Origin: Natronosalvus hydrolyticus
GTDB taxonomy: Archaea > Halobacteriota > Halobacteria > Halobacteriales > Natrialbaceae
Length of the DNA stretch: 64,000 bases
Reading direction: 5' to 3'
Assembly (NCBI GenBank): GCA_025517525.1
Contig: JAOPJZ010000014.1
Coordinates: forward strand, 1-64,000
Each line of letters begins with the position of its first letter. Positions within the stretch are counted from its first letter, which is position 1. The notes below the pieces were generated by a model that did no database searches, was not told the origin of the DNA, and worked only from the letters and a program-made list of their open reading frames with translations. A program made the translations under genes and the position numbers. Below, piece after piece: positions 27,574 through 36,354 of the stretch.

Positions 27574-28807
27574 TTACGCGCGCACCTCCTCTTTTTCGGG
27601 GAGTTCCGCAACGCCTTCCTCCTCGGCGAATCGCTCGAGGTCGGAGACGGTGACGCGTCGTTTTTCCGCTCCGTAATCTTTGACGCGTCGGGTGACTGCG
27701 CGTACCTCGGTCTCGGTCGGGTCGAAGCCGGTTTCGACCAGTCGTTCGCGGACCGAGTGGGTCCCGGTGTGTTTGCCCAGGACTAGTCGACGCCGTGCGC
27801 CGACCATTTCGGGAGTCATCACGCCGGGTTCGAACGTATCGGAGTTTTCGATGACGCCGGCAGCGTGGATGCCGCTTTCATGAGAGAACGCGTTGGAGCC
27901 GACGATCGGCTTGTTCGATGGGACTGGGACGCCGCTACGGTCGGCAACGACCTGTGAGAGTTCGGTGATGCGCGTCGTATCGATACCAGTATCTGCCTGG
28001 TAGACCGATTCGATGGCCATCACGTACTCCTCGTAGGCGGCGTTGCCGGCGCGCTCGCCGATGGAGTTCACCGAAACCTGTGCCTGGTCGGCACCGGCTT
28101 CGATCCCCGCCAGCGCGTTCGCCGTGGCCAGTCCGAAGTCATCATGTGTGTGTACGTCGATTCGGGCGTCGGTGTGCTGACAGACCTTCTCGATCAGATC
28201 GTAGAAGCGACGTGGCGTCGCAACCCCGCACGTATCGGGAATGTTGATCCAGTCGGTGCCTGCCTCGCTCACGGCTTCGATAACCGTCGTCAGGAACGCC
28301 TCGTCCGTCCGCGTCGCGTCCATCGGCGAGAACATACAGGTCGTTCCCGTTTCGACGACGCGCTCTACGGCCGTGATGGCTTGCTCGACGACGTCCTCGC
28401 GACTCGAGTGCATCGAGTCTTCGATCTGGACGTCACTCGTGGAGACGAAGACGTGAACCATCTCGACGCCGGAATCTAACGCGGCTTCGATGTCGCCATC
28501 GACGACGCGAGCTAACCCGCAGGTCGTCGTGTCCGTCGACGACGCGATATCACGGACGGCCTCGAACTCGGCCTCGGAGTTGACGGGGAAACCGGCCTCT
28601 ATGACGTGGGTTCCCATCTCGTCTAAAATCCGTGCAATCTCGCGTTTGTCGTCGTAGGAAAACGACGTGCCTGGGGACTGCTCGCCGTCCCGTAGCGTGG
28701 TATCGAAGACGCGTGCTGTCTCGATTTCGTCAGTGGAATCTAATGTCCCCTGGAAGAACTCGACCGCCCTGAGTGGTCTCAGAGCCAGTGTCGGTAGGTG
28801 TCGACAT
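27574..28807 (-). CDS. leuA: 2-isopropylmalate/citramalate synthase family; 5' end out of frame
   Basis: The conserved part, about 395 residues from VEFFQGTLDS to the stop, is a LeuA/CimA/NifV-type acyl transferase. It has ARVFDTTLRDGEQSPG (metal and catalytic residues), IDVHTHDDFGLATAN (metal His pair) and SVNSIGERAGNA. The long LeuA C-terminal allosteric domain is absent or short. No ATG, GTG or TTG exists in this frame between the TATA box (28834-28842) and the catalytic motif. The leaderless ATG predicted by that TATA (28807) opens a different frame, MSTPTDTGSETTQGG, that must shift +1 to join. A one-base error, a real frameshift mutation, programmed frameshifting or a non-canonical start are all possible. 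Confidence 0.8.
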
Positions 28808-28833
28808 TGTATCCAACCACAGGCCCGAGGGAG

Positions 28834-28842
28834 TATATAAAT
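28834..28842 (-). promoter_or_regulatory. TATA box of leuA
   Basis: ATTTATATA on the minus strand is a strong haloarchaeal TATA box. A start site 26-28 nt downstream falls at about 28807-28812, just at the ATG at 28807. Confidence 0.7.
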
Positions 28843-29287
28843 GTGGCGCTGAAACGGATATTGGCACCATCGTAATTCGTGATTGACGTTCGTGAGGGTT
28901 CGAGAAATCGCACGCAGTAAACGGCATGGTATGTCACCCAATGTCCTTATACACAACAATACCATACCATGATTCACCATTCCACGAGTGACCACGTCTG
29001 TGTAAATTACACTCCTTTGGTTGAGGATATAATGAATTCGGTGCTCGCGCGCACTGCCAATTGGACAATCGTCCGATACAGGACGGGACCGGAAGCCCCC
29101 AGCCGTGGGATTCGGTCGCACCACAGACGCCGTTCACCGTCTCATAGGATTCGTTATCGTCCCGTACCGGTTAGCGACCATCCCGGTCGTCACTGACCGG
29201 TATCAGTTAGACCAGTCCCTCTCATTATGCTATGTCACCTCGAGCGTGGGGGAACGTTTTTCTCATCGCGGTTCGAGCGTTGCAGGT
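28843..29287. other. Spacer with inverted repeats and a dispersed element
   Basis: 445 nt with no supported gene. CATGGTATG (28925-28933) and CATACCATG (28963-28971) form a perfect 9-bp inverted repeat 29 nt apart. GTGTAAATTACAC (29000-29012) is a near-perfect dyad followed by GATATAATG, which looks like an operator and TATA element without an adjacent gene. Dispersed element copy B lies at 29141-29201. Confidence 0.45.
29141..29201 (+). repeat. Dispersed palindromic element, copy B
   Basis: It starts CTCATAGGATTCGTTAT, and ACCGGT follows at the same 25-nt spacing as in copies C and D. Inner arms ACCGGTTAGCGAC (29166-29178) and GTCACTGACCGGT (29189-29201) are inverted repeats matching at 11 of 13 positions. 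Confidence 0.6.
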
Positions 29288-29578
29288 ATGAGCGATTTCG
29301 ACCTCGACCTTCGAACTGTCGAGGAACACATGGACGAGGAACTCGATCTCGAGGGGAGTATCCTGCTCGATGTCCTCGATGGAACGACCGAACCCGAAAC
29401 CTGGCTCGAGACGCTGGATGCTGGAAACGTCCTCGTGTTGAACGTCAAAGGCGACGTGAACGAACTGGCAGCGGGCTTTGCGCGTGACGTCAAAGAGTCG
29501 GGCGGCAGCCTCGTTCACTTCCGTGGATTTCTGATCGTCGCACCACCGGGCGTCGACGTGGATACGAGCCGATTGTGA
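29288..29578 (+). CDS. DUF5779 family protein
   Basis: 96 residues from the ATG at 29288 (MSDFDLDLRTVEEHMDEE). It is a small acidic cytosolic protein with alternating strands and helices (SILLDVLDGTTEPETWL, NVLVLNVKGDVNELAAGF, GGSLVHFRGFLIVAPPG). The pattern corresponds to the haloarchaeal DUF5779 family as I remember it, with no known function. Dispersed elements B and D flank the gene in opposite orientation. Confidence 0.75.
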   Translation: MSDFDLDLRTVEEHMDEELDLEGSILLDVLDGTTEPETWLETLDAGNVLVLNVKGDVNELAAGFARDVKESGGSLVHFRGFLIVAPPGVDVDTSRL

Positions 29579-29607
29579 GGGTCAGGTTGGCTTTTCTCGA
29601 GAAGGTT

Positions 29608-29693
29608 TGATACGGTTTACTGTCGTCTCTTCCCGAAGATTGCCGACCCGGTATGGGTAATCACCGGTAAACAGTTACAGCAGACCGTATGAG
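29608..29693. repeat. 86-bp palindromic dispersed element, copy D
   Basis: The outer arms, TTGATACGGTTTACTGT (29607-29623) and ACAGCAGACCGTATGAG (29677-29693), are inverted repeats matching at 13 of 17 positions. The right half read in reverse, CTCATACGGTCTGCTGT then ACCGGTGATTACCC, aligns with copies B, C and E at the same spacing. The element is intergenic, 29 nt after the DUF5779 gene. Confidence 0.65.
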
Positions 29694-29777
29694 AGGGTGG
29701 CCTGCAATGCGAGTAGCCAGTGAAACGATGCACACACCCCTCGTGACGCAGGCTGGCGATAGAGTGTGCAATGCGTT

Positions 29778-30497
29778 TCACTGACTACTATCGGTGGCAC
29801 AAAACGTCAGATGGTGACCGTCAGGGTCACGGGCGACCAGTCTGTCTCCAGTGCGCTCGAGCGAACAGACCGTTCCTTCGAGTGTGTCCCTAATACGGTC
29901 GATATCGTCGGTTTCGAACCCGAGGTCGACGTGGACGCCACCTCTGGCCTCGGCCAACCCCAGGTGTGGCTCCCACAACTCGAGGGCGACCGGCCCGGCC
30001 ATTCGGACACGAACCCGTTCTTCGCCCCGGTCGATCGTCTCGAACCCCAGTTGGCTGTACAGCGATTCGGCCCGCTCGAGCGATTCGACCTCGAGGACGA
30101 CCTCGAACAGGCCATCGATTCCGGGGCCGTCGACGTCGGTCTGACCGAGTTCGACGCAGTTGCCATCGGGGTCGTACAGGTACAGCGAACGTGAGCTTCC
30201 GAAGGTGTACTCGTCCAGGTCGTATCCCATCGGTCCCGAAAGTCTGTCCCACCAGTCGTCGTATTCCTCGGCCGGAATCGAGAGCGCGTAATGGGTGTGG
30301 AGGCCACCTCGAGGGACCCCATTGGGACGACGAAGCACCAGATCGGTGTCACCGACAGGGTAGGCAACCGCGCTGGCTGGTTCGGTCACGGCCGGGGACC
30401 CTTCACGGGGGGACAACTCGAGCGTTTCCTCGTAAAATCGGCGTGCTGGCTCGAGATATTTGACCTCGAGGCCGAGCCAGGCGAGCGAACGGAGCAT
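29778..30497 (-). CDS. Two-domain VOC (glyoxalase/dioxygenase-fold) protein
   Basis: 239 residues with two vicinal-oxygen-chelate modules. The first runs from about 5 to 120 (LGLEVKYLEPARRFYEETL, HTHYALSIP, LYLYDPDGNCVELGQ). The second is about 128-232 (LFEVVLEVESLERAESLYSQLGF, GGVHVDLGFE, DPDGHHLTF). Candidate metal ligands are the His of HTHYAL and the Glu of NCVELG in module 1. The type resembles extradiol dioxygenases or 2,3-dihydroxybiphenyl-like proteins. The substrate is not inferable. Confidence 0.85.
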   Translation of the reverse strand: MLRSLAWLGLEVKYLEPARRFYEETLELSPREGSPAVTEPASAVAYPVGDTDLVLRRPNGVPRGGLHTHYALSIPAEEYDDWWDRLSGPMGYDLDEYTFGSSRSLYLYDPDGNCVELGQTDVDGPGIDGLFEVVLEVESLERAESLYSQLGFETIDRGEERVRVRMAGPVALELWEPHLGLAEARGGVHVDLGFETDDIDRIRDTLEGTVCSLERTGDRLVARDPDGHHLTFCATDSSQ

Positions 30498-30714
30498 ACG
30501 TGGGCGTACTCAACACGGGGTCAAAGAGGCACCGGCGTCCGAATTCCCACCGGTAATGCGTTTTCGGTATCTGGTTTATCGGGCCCCTCGAGTGAAGTAT
30601 CGGCTCGAGTGTCCCCACTTCATGCCGAATCGGTGAGGGTTTGTAACCTGTCGATACCCCATTTGCGCTGCCGTCTCAATGGCGTTTATACCGATTGCGA
30701 CCCTATAGGCGTCT

Positions 30715-31398
30715 ATGAGCCTCCGTATCGACGAACGAGCGACCGATTTCCGTGAAATTGATCGCTTCGATGGCGGTTTCGGCTGGATCGCACACCCCAA
30801 AGAAGGGATGCAACGAGCCAGTCACGCCCTCGCAATCGACGGCGACGTCTGGGTGTTCGACCCCGTGGATGCCGACGGACTCGACGAGGCACTCGCCGAA
30901 CTCGGCACCGTGACGGGTGTCGTCGTCATGCTGGACCGTCACAAGCGAGACGCTGCGGAAATCGCAACTCGGCACGACGTTCCGGTCTACATGCCGAAGT
31001 GGTTCGACGGCGTCAGCGAAGAGATCGACGCACCCGTCGTCCGGTTCACCGATTCGCTCGCGGATACCGGCCTCGAGGCACACGTCATGAAAGACGGCCG
31101 ATCCTGGCAGGAAGTCGCCCTCTACGAACCGGATCGCCGAATTCTCCTCGTGCCCGAATCGGTCGGTACGGCGTCGTATTTCCGCGCCGGTGGCGAACCC
31201 CTCGGCGTCCATCCGATGCGTCGAATCGCACCCCCTCGAGAGGAACTCAGCCGGTTCGACCCCGAGCATATCCTCGTGGGCCACGGCCCCGGGATTCACG
31301 AGGACGCGTCCGCAGTGCTGGCGACGGCCCTCGATACGGCCCGGCGACGACTTCCTCGAGCGTACGCCGGTGCATTTTGGGGAATGCTACCGTTTTGA
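30715..31398 (+). CDS. Metallo-beta-lactamase-like protein with degenerate metal site
   Basis: 227 residues. The strand order and GDVWVFDPVDADGLDEALAE, then VVMLDRHKRDAAEIA, resemble the MBL fold, with the usual HxHxDH replaced by LDRHKRDA. Later, ILVGHGPGIHEDA matches the second half of the fold. So this is probably a structural homologue with an altered or lost metal centre. A TATA element (GTTTATACC, about 30684-30692) lies 26 nt before the ATG, supporting the start and a leaderless mRNA. Function is unknown. Confidence 0.7.
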   Translation: MSLRIDERATDFREIDRFDGGFGWIAHPKEGMQRASHALAIDGDVWVFDPVDADGLDEALAELGTVTGVVVMLDRHKRDAAEIATRHDVPVYMPKWFDGVSEEIDAPVVRFTDSLADTGLEAHVMKDGRSWQEVALYEPDRRILLVPESVGTASYFRAGGEPLGVHPMRRIAPPREELSRFDPEHILVGHGPGIHEDASAVLATALDTARRRLPRAYAGAFWGMLPF

Positions 31399-31472
31399 TC
31401 GGTTCGTCCCAACGCCGAGCTATCACCGGTAGGTTCCACCCCCAGGATTTCACCAACGTATGATGGGGACAC

Positions 31473-31479
31473 CTATATG
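31473..31479 (+). promoter_or_regulatory. TATA box of the gene at 31505
   Basis: CTATATG is centred about 29 nt before the GTG at 31505, as expected for a leaderless transcript. Confidence 0.5.
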
Positions 31480-31504
31480 TGCCCACCGCAGCTAACCATT
31501 AGCA

Positions 31505-31930
31505 GTGGTCTACATCACTCGCGGACTGGTCGACGTCTTGCTCGAGTTGGCGGACGATGCCGACCCATCCGGCGTCACAACCGGCTTATCAGTTTCTGAG
31601 GCGGCGTCACTCGAGGGCCCCGACGTCGCTGCACTCCCCGACGAGGCACCAGTTTTCACGGACTTTTTCCTCCCAGACCCCGGTAATGCGGTTAACGCCG
31701 TCTTCGGAGTCAACCTCTCTACGCCCGCCACGGAAACCCAGGGCCGATTCGTCTCACACCCGGTCGGCGAACTGACCGTGACGAAATACGACGACCTCGC
31801 ACAGATACTCTTCGTCGCCGTTCCGCCCTGGACCGACGATGCGGAAACCTTCGCCGCGTTCGATCGAACGGGAGAACGGCTTCAGCTCGAGATTGTCGAC
31901 GCCGAACCGCCGGTTGACTCCTTCGAGTGA
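31505..31930 (+). CDS. Conserved haloarchaeal protein of unknown function
   Basis: 141 residues with a GTG start (VYITRGLVDVLLELADDADP). The protein is mainly beta, with GNAVNAVFGVNLSTPATETQ-type strands and GRFVSHPVGELTVTKYDDL near the centre. It has no membrane segment or recognisable catalytic motif. The TATA position supports the GTG. It ends 94 nt before phoU, which has its own promoter. Confidence 0.7.
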   Translation: MVYITRGLVDVLLELADDADPSGVTTGLSVSEAASLEGPDVAALPDEAPVFTDFFLPDPGNAVNAVFGVNLSTPATETQGRFVSHPVGELTVTKYDDLAQILFVAVPPWTDDAETFAAFDRTGERLQLEIVDAEPPVDSFE

Positions 31931-31992
31931 ATCGGTTTACGGGGTGGACGACGTAACGCTCGAGCAAGCTGATTTCGTGATAGGCGACGTAA

Positions 31993-31999
31993 CATATAT
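31993..31999 (+). promoter_or_regulatory. TATA box of phoU
   Basis: CATATAT is centred 29 nt before the ATG at 32025, giving a nearly leaderless transcript. Confidence 0.55.
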
Positions 32000-32024
32000 C
32001 TGCGCCGCCCGAGGTGGACAGAAT

Positions 32025-32696
32025 ATGGCCAGAAATTCGTACCAAGAACAACTGCGTGAGCTTCGTGCAGAGATCTGTTATATGGGCGAACTCGTGATGG
32101 AACGCCTGCGTATGGGGCTCGATGCACTGGATCGCAAAGACGACGAACTCGCCCAGGAAGTCATCATGGGCGACAGCGAAATCAACCGCATGTATCTCGA
32201 CCTCGAGCAGCGATGTATCAACCTGCTCGCGCTCCAGCAGCCGGTCGCGAGCGACCTCCGGTTTATCGCCTCCTCGTTCAAAATCATCACGGACCTCGAG
32301 CGGGTCGGTGATCTGGCGGTGAATCTCGGCGAGTACACCCAGGAGGCCGAACGCGACCTCTTTCCTGATGTCGACGTACAAGCGATGGGTGACCTTACCC
32401 TCGAGATGGTCGATGACGCCATGCAGGCGTACGACCAGGAAGACACCACTGCCTGTCGTGAGTTGGCAACCAGGGACGACGACATCGACCACTTCGCCGA
32501 ACGCGCGAGTCAGATCGTCGTCCGTGATCTCATCGAACGCGAACTTGAATCGCCCGATGAAGTCGAATACCTACTCAGAGACGTGTCACGCTTGCTGTTG
32601 ACGATTCGTGACCTCGAGCGCGTTGGCGACCACGCGGTGAACATCGCCGCTCGGACGCTGTATATGGTCGAAAACGACGACGAACTCATTTACTGA
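32025..32696 (+). CDS. phoU: Phosphate signalling protein PhoU
   Basis: 223 residues, the normal two-repeat PhoU helical bundle. The metal-binding repeats are seen as SSFKIITDLERVGDLAVNLGEYT (first half, E/D-xxxD) and LLTIRDLERVGDHAVNIAART (second half). PhoU restrains phosphate uptake through PstSCAB and binds manganese or iron clusters. No pst genes are in the window, so it is a stand-alone copy. The start is supported by the TATA box. Confidence 0.93.
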   Translation: MARNSYQEQLRELRAEICYMGELVMERLRMGLDALDRKDDELAQEVIMGDSEINRMYLDLEQRCINLLALQQPVASDLRFIASSFKIITDLERVGDLAVNLGEYTQEAERDLFPDVDVQAMGDLTLEMVDDAMQAYDQEDTTACRELATRDDDIDHFAERASQIVVRDLIERELESPDEVEYLLRDVSRLLLTIRDLERVGDHAVNIAARTLYMVENDDELIY

Positions 32697-32713
32697 TCGG
32701 ACGTTCTCTCGAA

Positions 32714-32749
32714 GGGCTTTGCTTGTACTGTTTTAGCCCCTGAAAAAAA
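32714..32749. terminator. Bidirectional terminator region, phoU and DUF7344 gene
   Basis: GGGCT (32714-32718) pairs with AGCCC (32735-32739), with a T-rich loop, 18 nt after phoU. A run of seven A follows, which reads as seven T for the convergent minus-strand gene. Confidence 0.4.
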
Positions 32750-32812
32750 TCGATCGATGGGGTCTGTTGTACTCTGTGGGGTGATTATTCTCGAGTCCAA
32801 GACGAGCCCTTC

Positions 32813-33442
32813 CTATTCGTTTTTCGACAGTTCATACGCAAACGCCGCCGTAACCACTCCAAGCGTCCCGACGATGAGTACACCGACGATGAGCGGTGTG
32901 AAAGGTACCAAATTGCTTGCCGCCAGCGCGAGCACAACGGCACTCAGGACAGTGAGCAATGCGTATGCTCCGATCCAGCGTTCGTATTTTTGTGCTGGCA
33001 CCTCCTCTACCGGGGATTCTGGCTCGAGATATCGGTCGAACTTCCGGATCGTCGGCGTCGGTGTGACCAGTCCACGGTCGTCGTCGTAGTTGATGACGTT
33101 CAGTTCGTCGAGTTTCGGCAGATGTGTTTGGTACAGTGAGATGTACACACGCTGACGCTGGCTCGAGCGCAACTGCTCGACGGTGATGTTGTTTTCTCTG
33201 GCGGCAATCCATTCCGTCAGGTCGCTGATTGACACTGCCGAGACCGATTCGAAATCGTCGTTTTCGTCCTCGAGTTGCGCCTGAAGGTATCGAAGCACGT
33301 CTCGCCGTCTACTCGTCTGCAGGATATGAAACACGGAATCGTTCGAAAGGGACGTCCGTCTCGTGGTTTCCTCTTCACCAGTTGTGCCGGTCGCTGGCTC
33401 GTCGTGGACCGGTGGCGCTTGCGAGTGACTCCCTTTCTCCAT
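32813..33442 (-). CDS. Membrane-anchored wHTH protein, DUF7344 family
   Basis: 209 residues from the ATG at 33442. The N-terminal winged helix runs from LSNDSVFHILQTSRRRDVLRY through ISDLTEWIAARE and QRVYISLYQTHLPKLDELNV, which is the DUF7344 pattern. The C-terminus has two transmembrane helices (YALLTVLSAVVLALAASNLV and IVGVLIVGTLGVVTAAFAY). This makes it a membrane-tethered DNA-binding protein, a common but little studied haloarchaeal design. TATA at 33469-33477 predicts a 5-nt leader. Confidence 0.82.
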   Translation of the reverse strand: MEKGSHSQAPPVHDEPATGTTGEEETTRRTSLSNDSVFHILQTSRRRDVLRYLQAQLEDENDDFESVSAVSISDLTEWIAARENNITVEQLRSSQRQRVYISLYQTHLPKLDELNVINYDDDRGLVTPTPTIRKFDRYLEPESPVEEVPAQKYERWIGAYALLTVLSAVVLALAASNLVPFTPLIVGVLIVGTLGVVTAAFAYELSKNE

Positions 33443-33468
33443 CGTGTAACCGAAGTGAAACCCTGCCC

Positions 33469-33477
33469 ATATATAAA
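33469..33477 (-). promoter_or_regulatory. TATA box of the DUF7344 gene
   Basis: TTTATATAT on the minus strand is centred 31 nt before the ATG at 33442. Confidence 0.6.
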
Positions 33478-33529
33478 TATTGAATTGTATAAAATTGTTC
33501 ACAGTAGCTATCAACGCCGGCGTCCGTAT

Positions 33530-35632
33530 TTATCGGGCGTCTTCGAGGGCCTCGAGTGCCTCGGGGTTTTCGAGACTCGAGATGTCGCCCAGATCCTCGC
33601 CGGTGTAGGCCGCCTGGACGGCCCGTCGGATGATTTTTCCGGATTGAGTTTTGGGGAAGGCGTCGACGAACAGGATCTCGCGTGGCCGGAAGGGCTTGCC
33701 GAGTTCCTCGCCGACCTGGTTACGGAGTTCGGTTCGAAGCGTTTCGTCTTCCTCGAATCCGTCCCCGAGGATGACGTAGGTGACGACAGCCGTACCGGTG
33801 GTGTCGTCCGGAGCACCGACGGCGGCTGCCTGGTTGACGGCCTCGTGATCGATGAGCGCGCCTTCGACTTCGGCCGGGCCGACCTTTCGGCCGGCCACGT
33901 TGAGCGCATCGTCGGCGCGGCCATGCAAGAACCAGAAGCCGTCTTCGTCCTTCTGGGCCCAGTCGCCGTGGTCCCACATATCCTCGAACGTTGACCAGTA
34001 CTCATCGAGGTAGCGTTCGTCGCCGCTCCAGAGCGACTTGGTCATCGACGGACAGGAGTCCCGAGCAACGAGGAAGCCACGTTCGTTGTCGTCTTTGACG
34101 GACTCGCCGGCGGCGTTGACGATATCGATGTCCATACCGAGTCCCGGACCACCGAGCGTACAGGGCTTGAGCGGCTGGGTCGGCATCGGCATCAGGAAAC
34201 AGCCACAGATTTCGGTCCCGCCGGAGATGTTGATGATCGGCGTGTCGCCCCCGCCGACGTGTTCGTAGAACCAGCGCCAGGATTCAGGGTCCCAGGGCTC
34301 GCCCGTCGAGCCGAGGAGTCGAAGCGACGACAGGTCGTGCCCCTCGAGCCACTCGTCATCTCCGGCTTCACCGGAGTCGGATGGCTCGTCAGACGTCGTC
34401 TGATGCCCGCCGTGTTTGCGGAGGGAACGGATAGCCGTCGGCGAGATTCCGAACTGAGTCAGTCCGTGGCGGTCGATCATCTCCCAGAAGCGGTCTGGTT
34501 CAGGATGGTCTGGTGCCCCCTCGTACATGAAGACGGTGCCGCCGAAAGTGTGGACGCCGATCAGGGTCCACGGCCCCATCATCCAACCGATGTCGCTGAC
34601 CCAGAAAAAGCGGTCGGCCGGTTTGAGGTCGAAGCCGAAATACAGCTCTTTGGCACACTGCGTCTGAACACCAGCGTGCGTGTGGACGATCCCTTTTGGC
34701 GTCCCCGTCGTCCCCGAAGAGTACAGTAACATCGACTCCTGACTCGAGGGGAGGGACTTGCTCTCGTACTCGTCGTCCTGCGTTTCGACGGCGTCGTGCC
34801 ACCATTCGTCGCGCTCGTCGTCCCAGGGGATGTCGTGGGGTCTATCCGTGCCACTCGAGTCACGGGTCCCCGTTGGCGTCTTCGGGCCACGTTCTGGCTC
34901 GCTCGAGCCTAACCGATCGAAGACGATGGTGTGCTCGATGTGACCGGCCTCGTCGATGGCGTCATCTGCGGATTCTTTCAGGTAGATCGGACTCCCGCGC
35001 CGGTAGAAGCCGTCGCCGGTAAAGAGCACTGAACACTCGGCGTCCTCGATGCGGGTGGCCACGGCATCGACGCCGAAGCCCGAAAAGATGGGGACGGCAA
35101 TAGCACCGACTTTGAAACAGCCGTACAGTATCGAGACGACTTCGGGCACCATCGGCATGTACAGACCCACAGTGTCACCCGTCTCGATGCCTCGGTCTTC
35201 GAGAGCGTTGGCCACTTTGTTCGCCTGACGGTGGAGTTCGTGGTAGGTAATTTCGCGCACCTCGCCGTCTTCGCCCTCCCAGATTGTCGCCACCGTGTTT
35301 CGCTGCTCGCTTTCGAGGGCGGCGTGTCGGTCGACCGTATTGTGGGCGATGTTGAGCTCGCCACCCGGATACCAGTCGGTGAACTGGGGACCATCCGAAT
35401 TGTCCCGCACCTCATCGTACGGTTCGAAAAACTCGAGGTCGAGGTAGTCGACCAGTTCGTCCCAGAACCACTCGACGCCGCTTTCGCCGTCACTGCGGTC
35501 GGTCGTCGTTCGCTCGATGAGGTCGTCGTAGTCTTCGATACCGTACGCCTGCATAAACGCCCAGACGTTGGTGGATTCGACGAACGCCTGCGTTGGTTCG
35601 TGCACCACCTCGTCGGTCATATCCCCGTCCAT
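33530..35632 (-). CDS. Acetyl-CoA synthetase-like AMP-forming ligase
   Basis: 700 residues, somewhat longer than classical Acs. It activates a short carboxylate with ATP and CoA. The ATP loop is LLYSSGTTGTPKGIVHTH, followed by FGISPTAIRSL, ISGGTEICG, DHGDWAQKDEDGFWFLHGRADD (hinge region) and the C-terminal lysine loop KTQSGKIIRR. Acidic insertions lie at about residues 250-300 and 410-430. An internal ATG (35620) could also start it. Substrate preference (acetate or other) is uncertain. It is divergent from the Lrp regulator, which may control it. Confidence 0.9.
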   Translation of the reverse strand: MDGDMTDEVVHEPTQAFVESTNVWAFMQAYGIEDYDDLIERTTTDRSDGESGVEWFWDELVDYLDLEFFEPYDEVRDNSDGPQFTDWYPGGELNIAHNTVDRHAALESEQRNTVATIWEGEDGEVREITYHELHRQANKVANALEDRGIETGDTVGLYMPMVPEVVSILYGCFKVGAIAVPIFSGFGVDAVATRIEDAECSVLFTGDGFYRRGSPIYLKESADDAIDEAGHIEHTIVFDRLGSSEPERGPKTPTGTRDSSGTDRPHDIPWDDERDEWWHDAVETQDDEYESKSLPSSQESMLLYSSGTTGTPKGIVHTHAGVQTQCAKELYFGFDLKPADRFFWVSDIGWMMGPWTLIGVHTFGGTVFMYEGAPDHPEPDRFWEMIDRHGLTQFGISPTAIRSLRKHGGHQTTSDEPSDSGEAGDDEWLEGHDLSSLRLLGSTGEPWDPESWRWFYEHVGGGDTPIINISGGTEICGCFLMPMPTQPLKPCTLGGPGLGMDIDIVNAAGESVKDDNERGFLVARDSCPSMTKSLWSGDERYLDEYWSTFEDMWDHGDWAQKDEDGFWFLHGRADDALNVAGRKVGPAEVEGALIDHEAVNQAAAVGAPDDTTGTAVVTYVILGDGFEEDETLRTELRNQVGEELGKPFRPREILFVDAFPKTQSGKIIRRAVQAAYTGEDLGDISSLENPEALEALEDAR

Positions 35633-35761
35633 ATACTGGCAATGTTTGCCGGCCCGTGCAATGAACGTTACCGTTGCCCGTTTTCGCTGCTGTGCACGCT
35701 CTCCGTTCTGACGATTTGTAAGCTAGAGGAAACACTACGTTCAAGGTTCACCTGTTTGTAC

Positions 35762-35768
35762 TATATAT
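35762..35768 (+). promoter_or_regulatory. TATA box of the Lrp gene
   Basis: TATATAT immediately precedes an ATG at 35770. A start site 26 nt downstream falls near 35791, past that ATG, so the ATG at 35794 is the likely start. Confidence 0.6.
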
Positions 35769-35793
35769 TATGGCAGATACGTCAGGCAGTCAG

Positions 35794-36306
35794 ATGGGAA
35801 CCGCGGACCTCGACATCGAGGAAACCATCGAGCAACTCGTCACCGAGAATCTGGACGAAGTCGACTACAAGATCTACCGCATTTTAAACGAAGATGGGCG
35901 AATATCGGACACCGACCTGGGCGAGCGAGTCGGGCTCTCGAGAACCGCCGTTCGACGACGACGCAAAAAACTCCAGGACAATAACATCATCAAGATCATC
36001 GGCGTTCTCGTCCTTCAGGAAGTCGATCTCGAGTATGCCGACGTTCAGGTCTCGCTCCAGCCCGAGGCCACGAACGAAGAACTCCACGAGTTTATCGACT
36101 ACCTGGTCGATCAGGAACTGGTCTACGAAGTCGACGAGTACCTCGGACAATCGGATATGTTGATCCGGGTCTGGCACGCTTCGCTCCGTGACGTCAAAGA
36201 GTACGTCAACGAGTTGATCCAGCACGCAGACATCGTTGAGGACTACGAGGTCGTGCCGGTCATCAGGACCCACAAAGCCTGGCACAGTAAAATCGAGAAC
36301 GCCTGA
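35794..36306 (+). CDS. Lrp/AsnC family transcriptional regulator
   Basis: 170 residues from the ATG at 35794; the ATG at 35770 would be upstream of the predicted transcript start. The HTH covers NLDEVDYKIYRILNEDGRIS and GLSRTAVRRRRKKLQDNN. The C-terminal RAM/ACT-like ligand domain includes LEYADVQVSLQPEA and QSDMLIRVWHASLRDVKEYV. Such regulators respond to amino acids. It is divergent from the acyl-CoA ligase and convergent with the peptide-transporter operon, so either could be a target. Confidence 0.9.
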   Translation: MGTADLDIEETIEQLVTENLDEVDYKIYRILNEDGRISDTDLGERVGLSRTAVRRRRKKLQDNNIIKIIGVLVLQEVDLEYADVQVSLQPEATNEELHEFIDYLVDQELVYEVDEYLGQSDMLIRVWHASLRDVKEYVNELIQHADIVEDYEVVPVIRTHKAWHSKIENA

Positions 36307-36354
36307 TTGCGTTTCGCTCCCCGTCTCGTGTAACGATTTCCCACCGAGCGGCGT

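Noticed and set aside
29090..29110. Possible transposon-end remnant (GGAAGCCCCCAGCCGTGGG)
   Set aside because: It resembles sequences near haloarchaeal TnpB elements only vaguely, and no transposase fragment is nearby.
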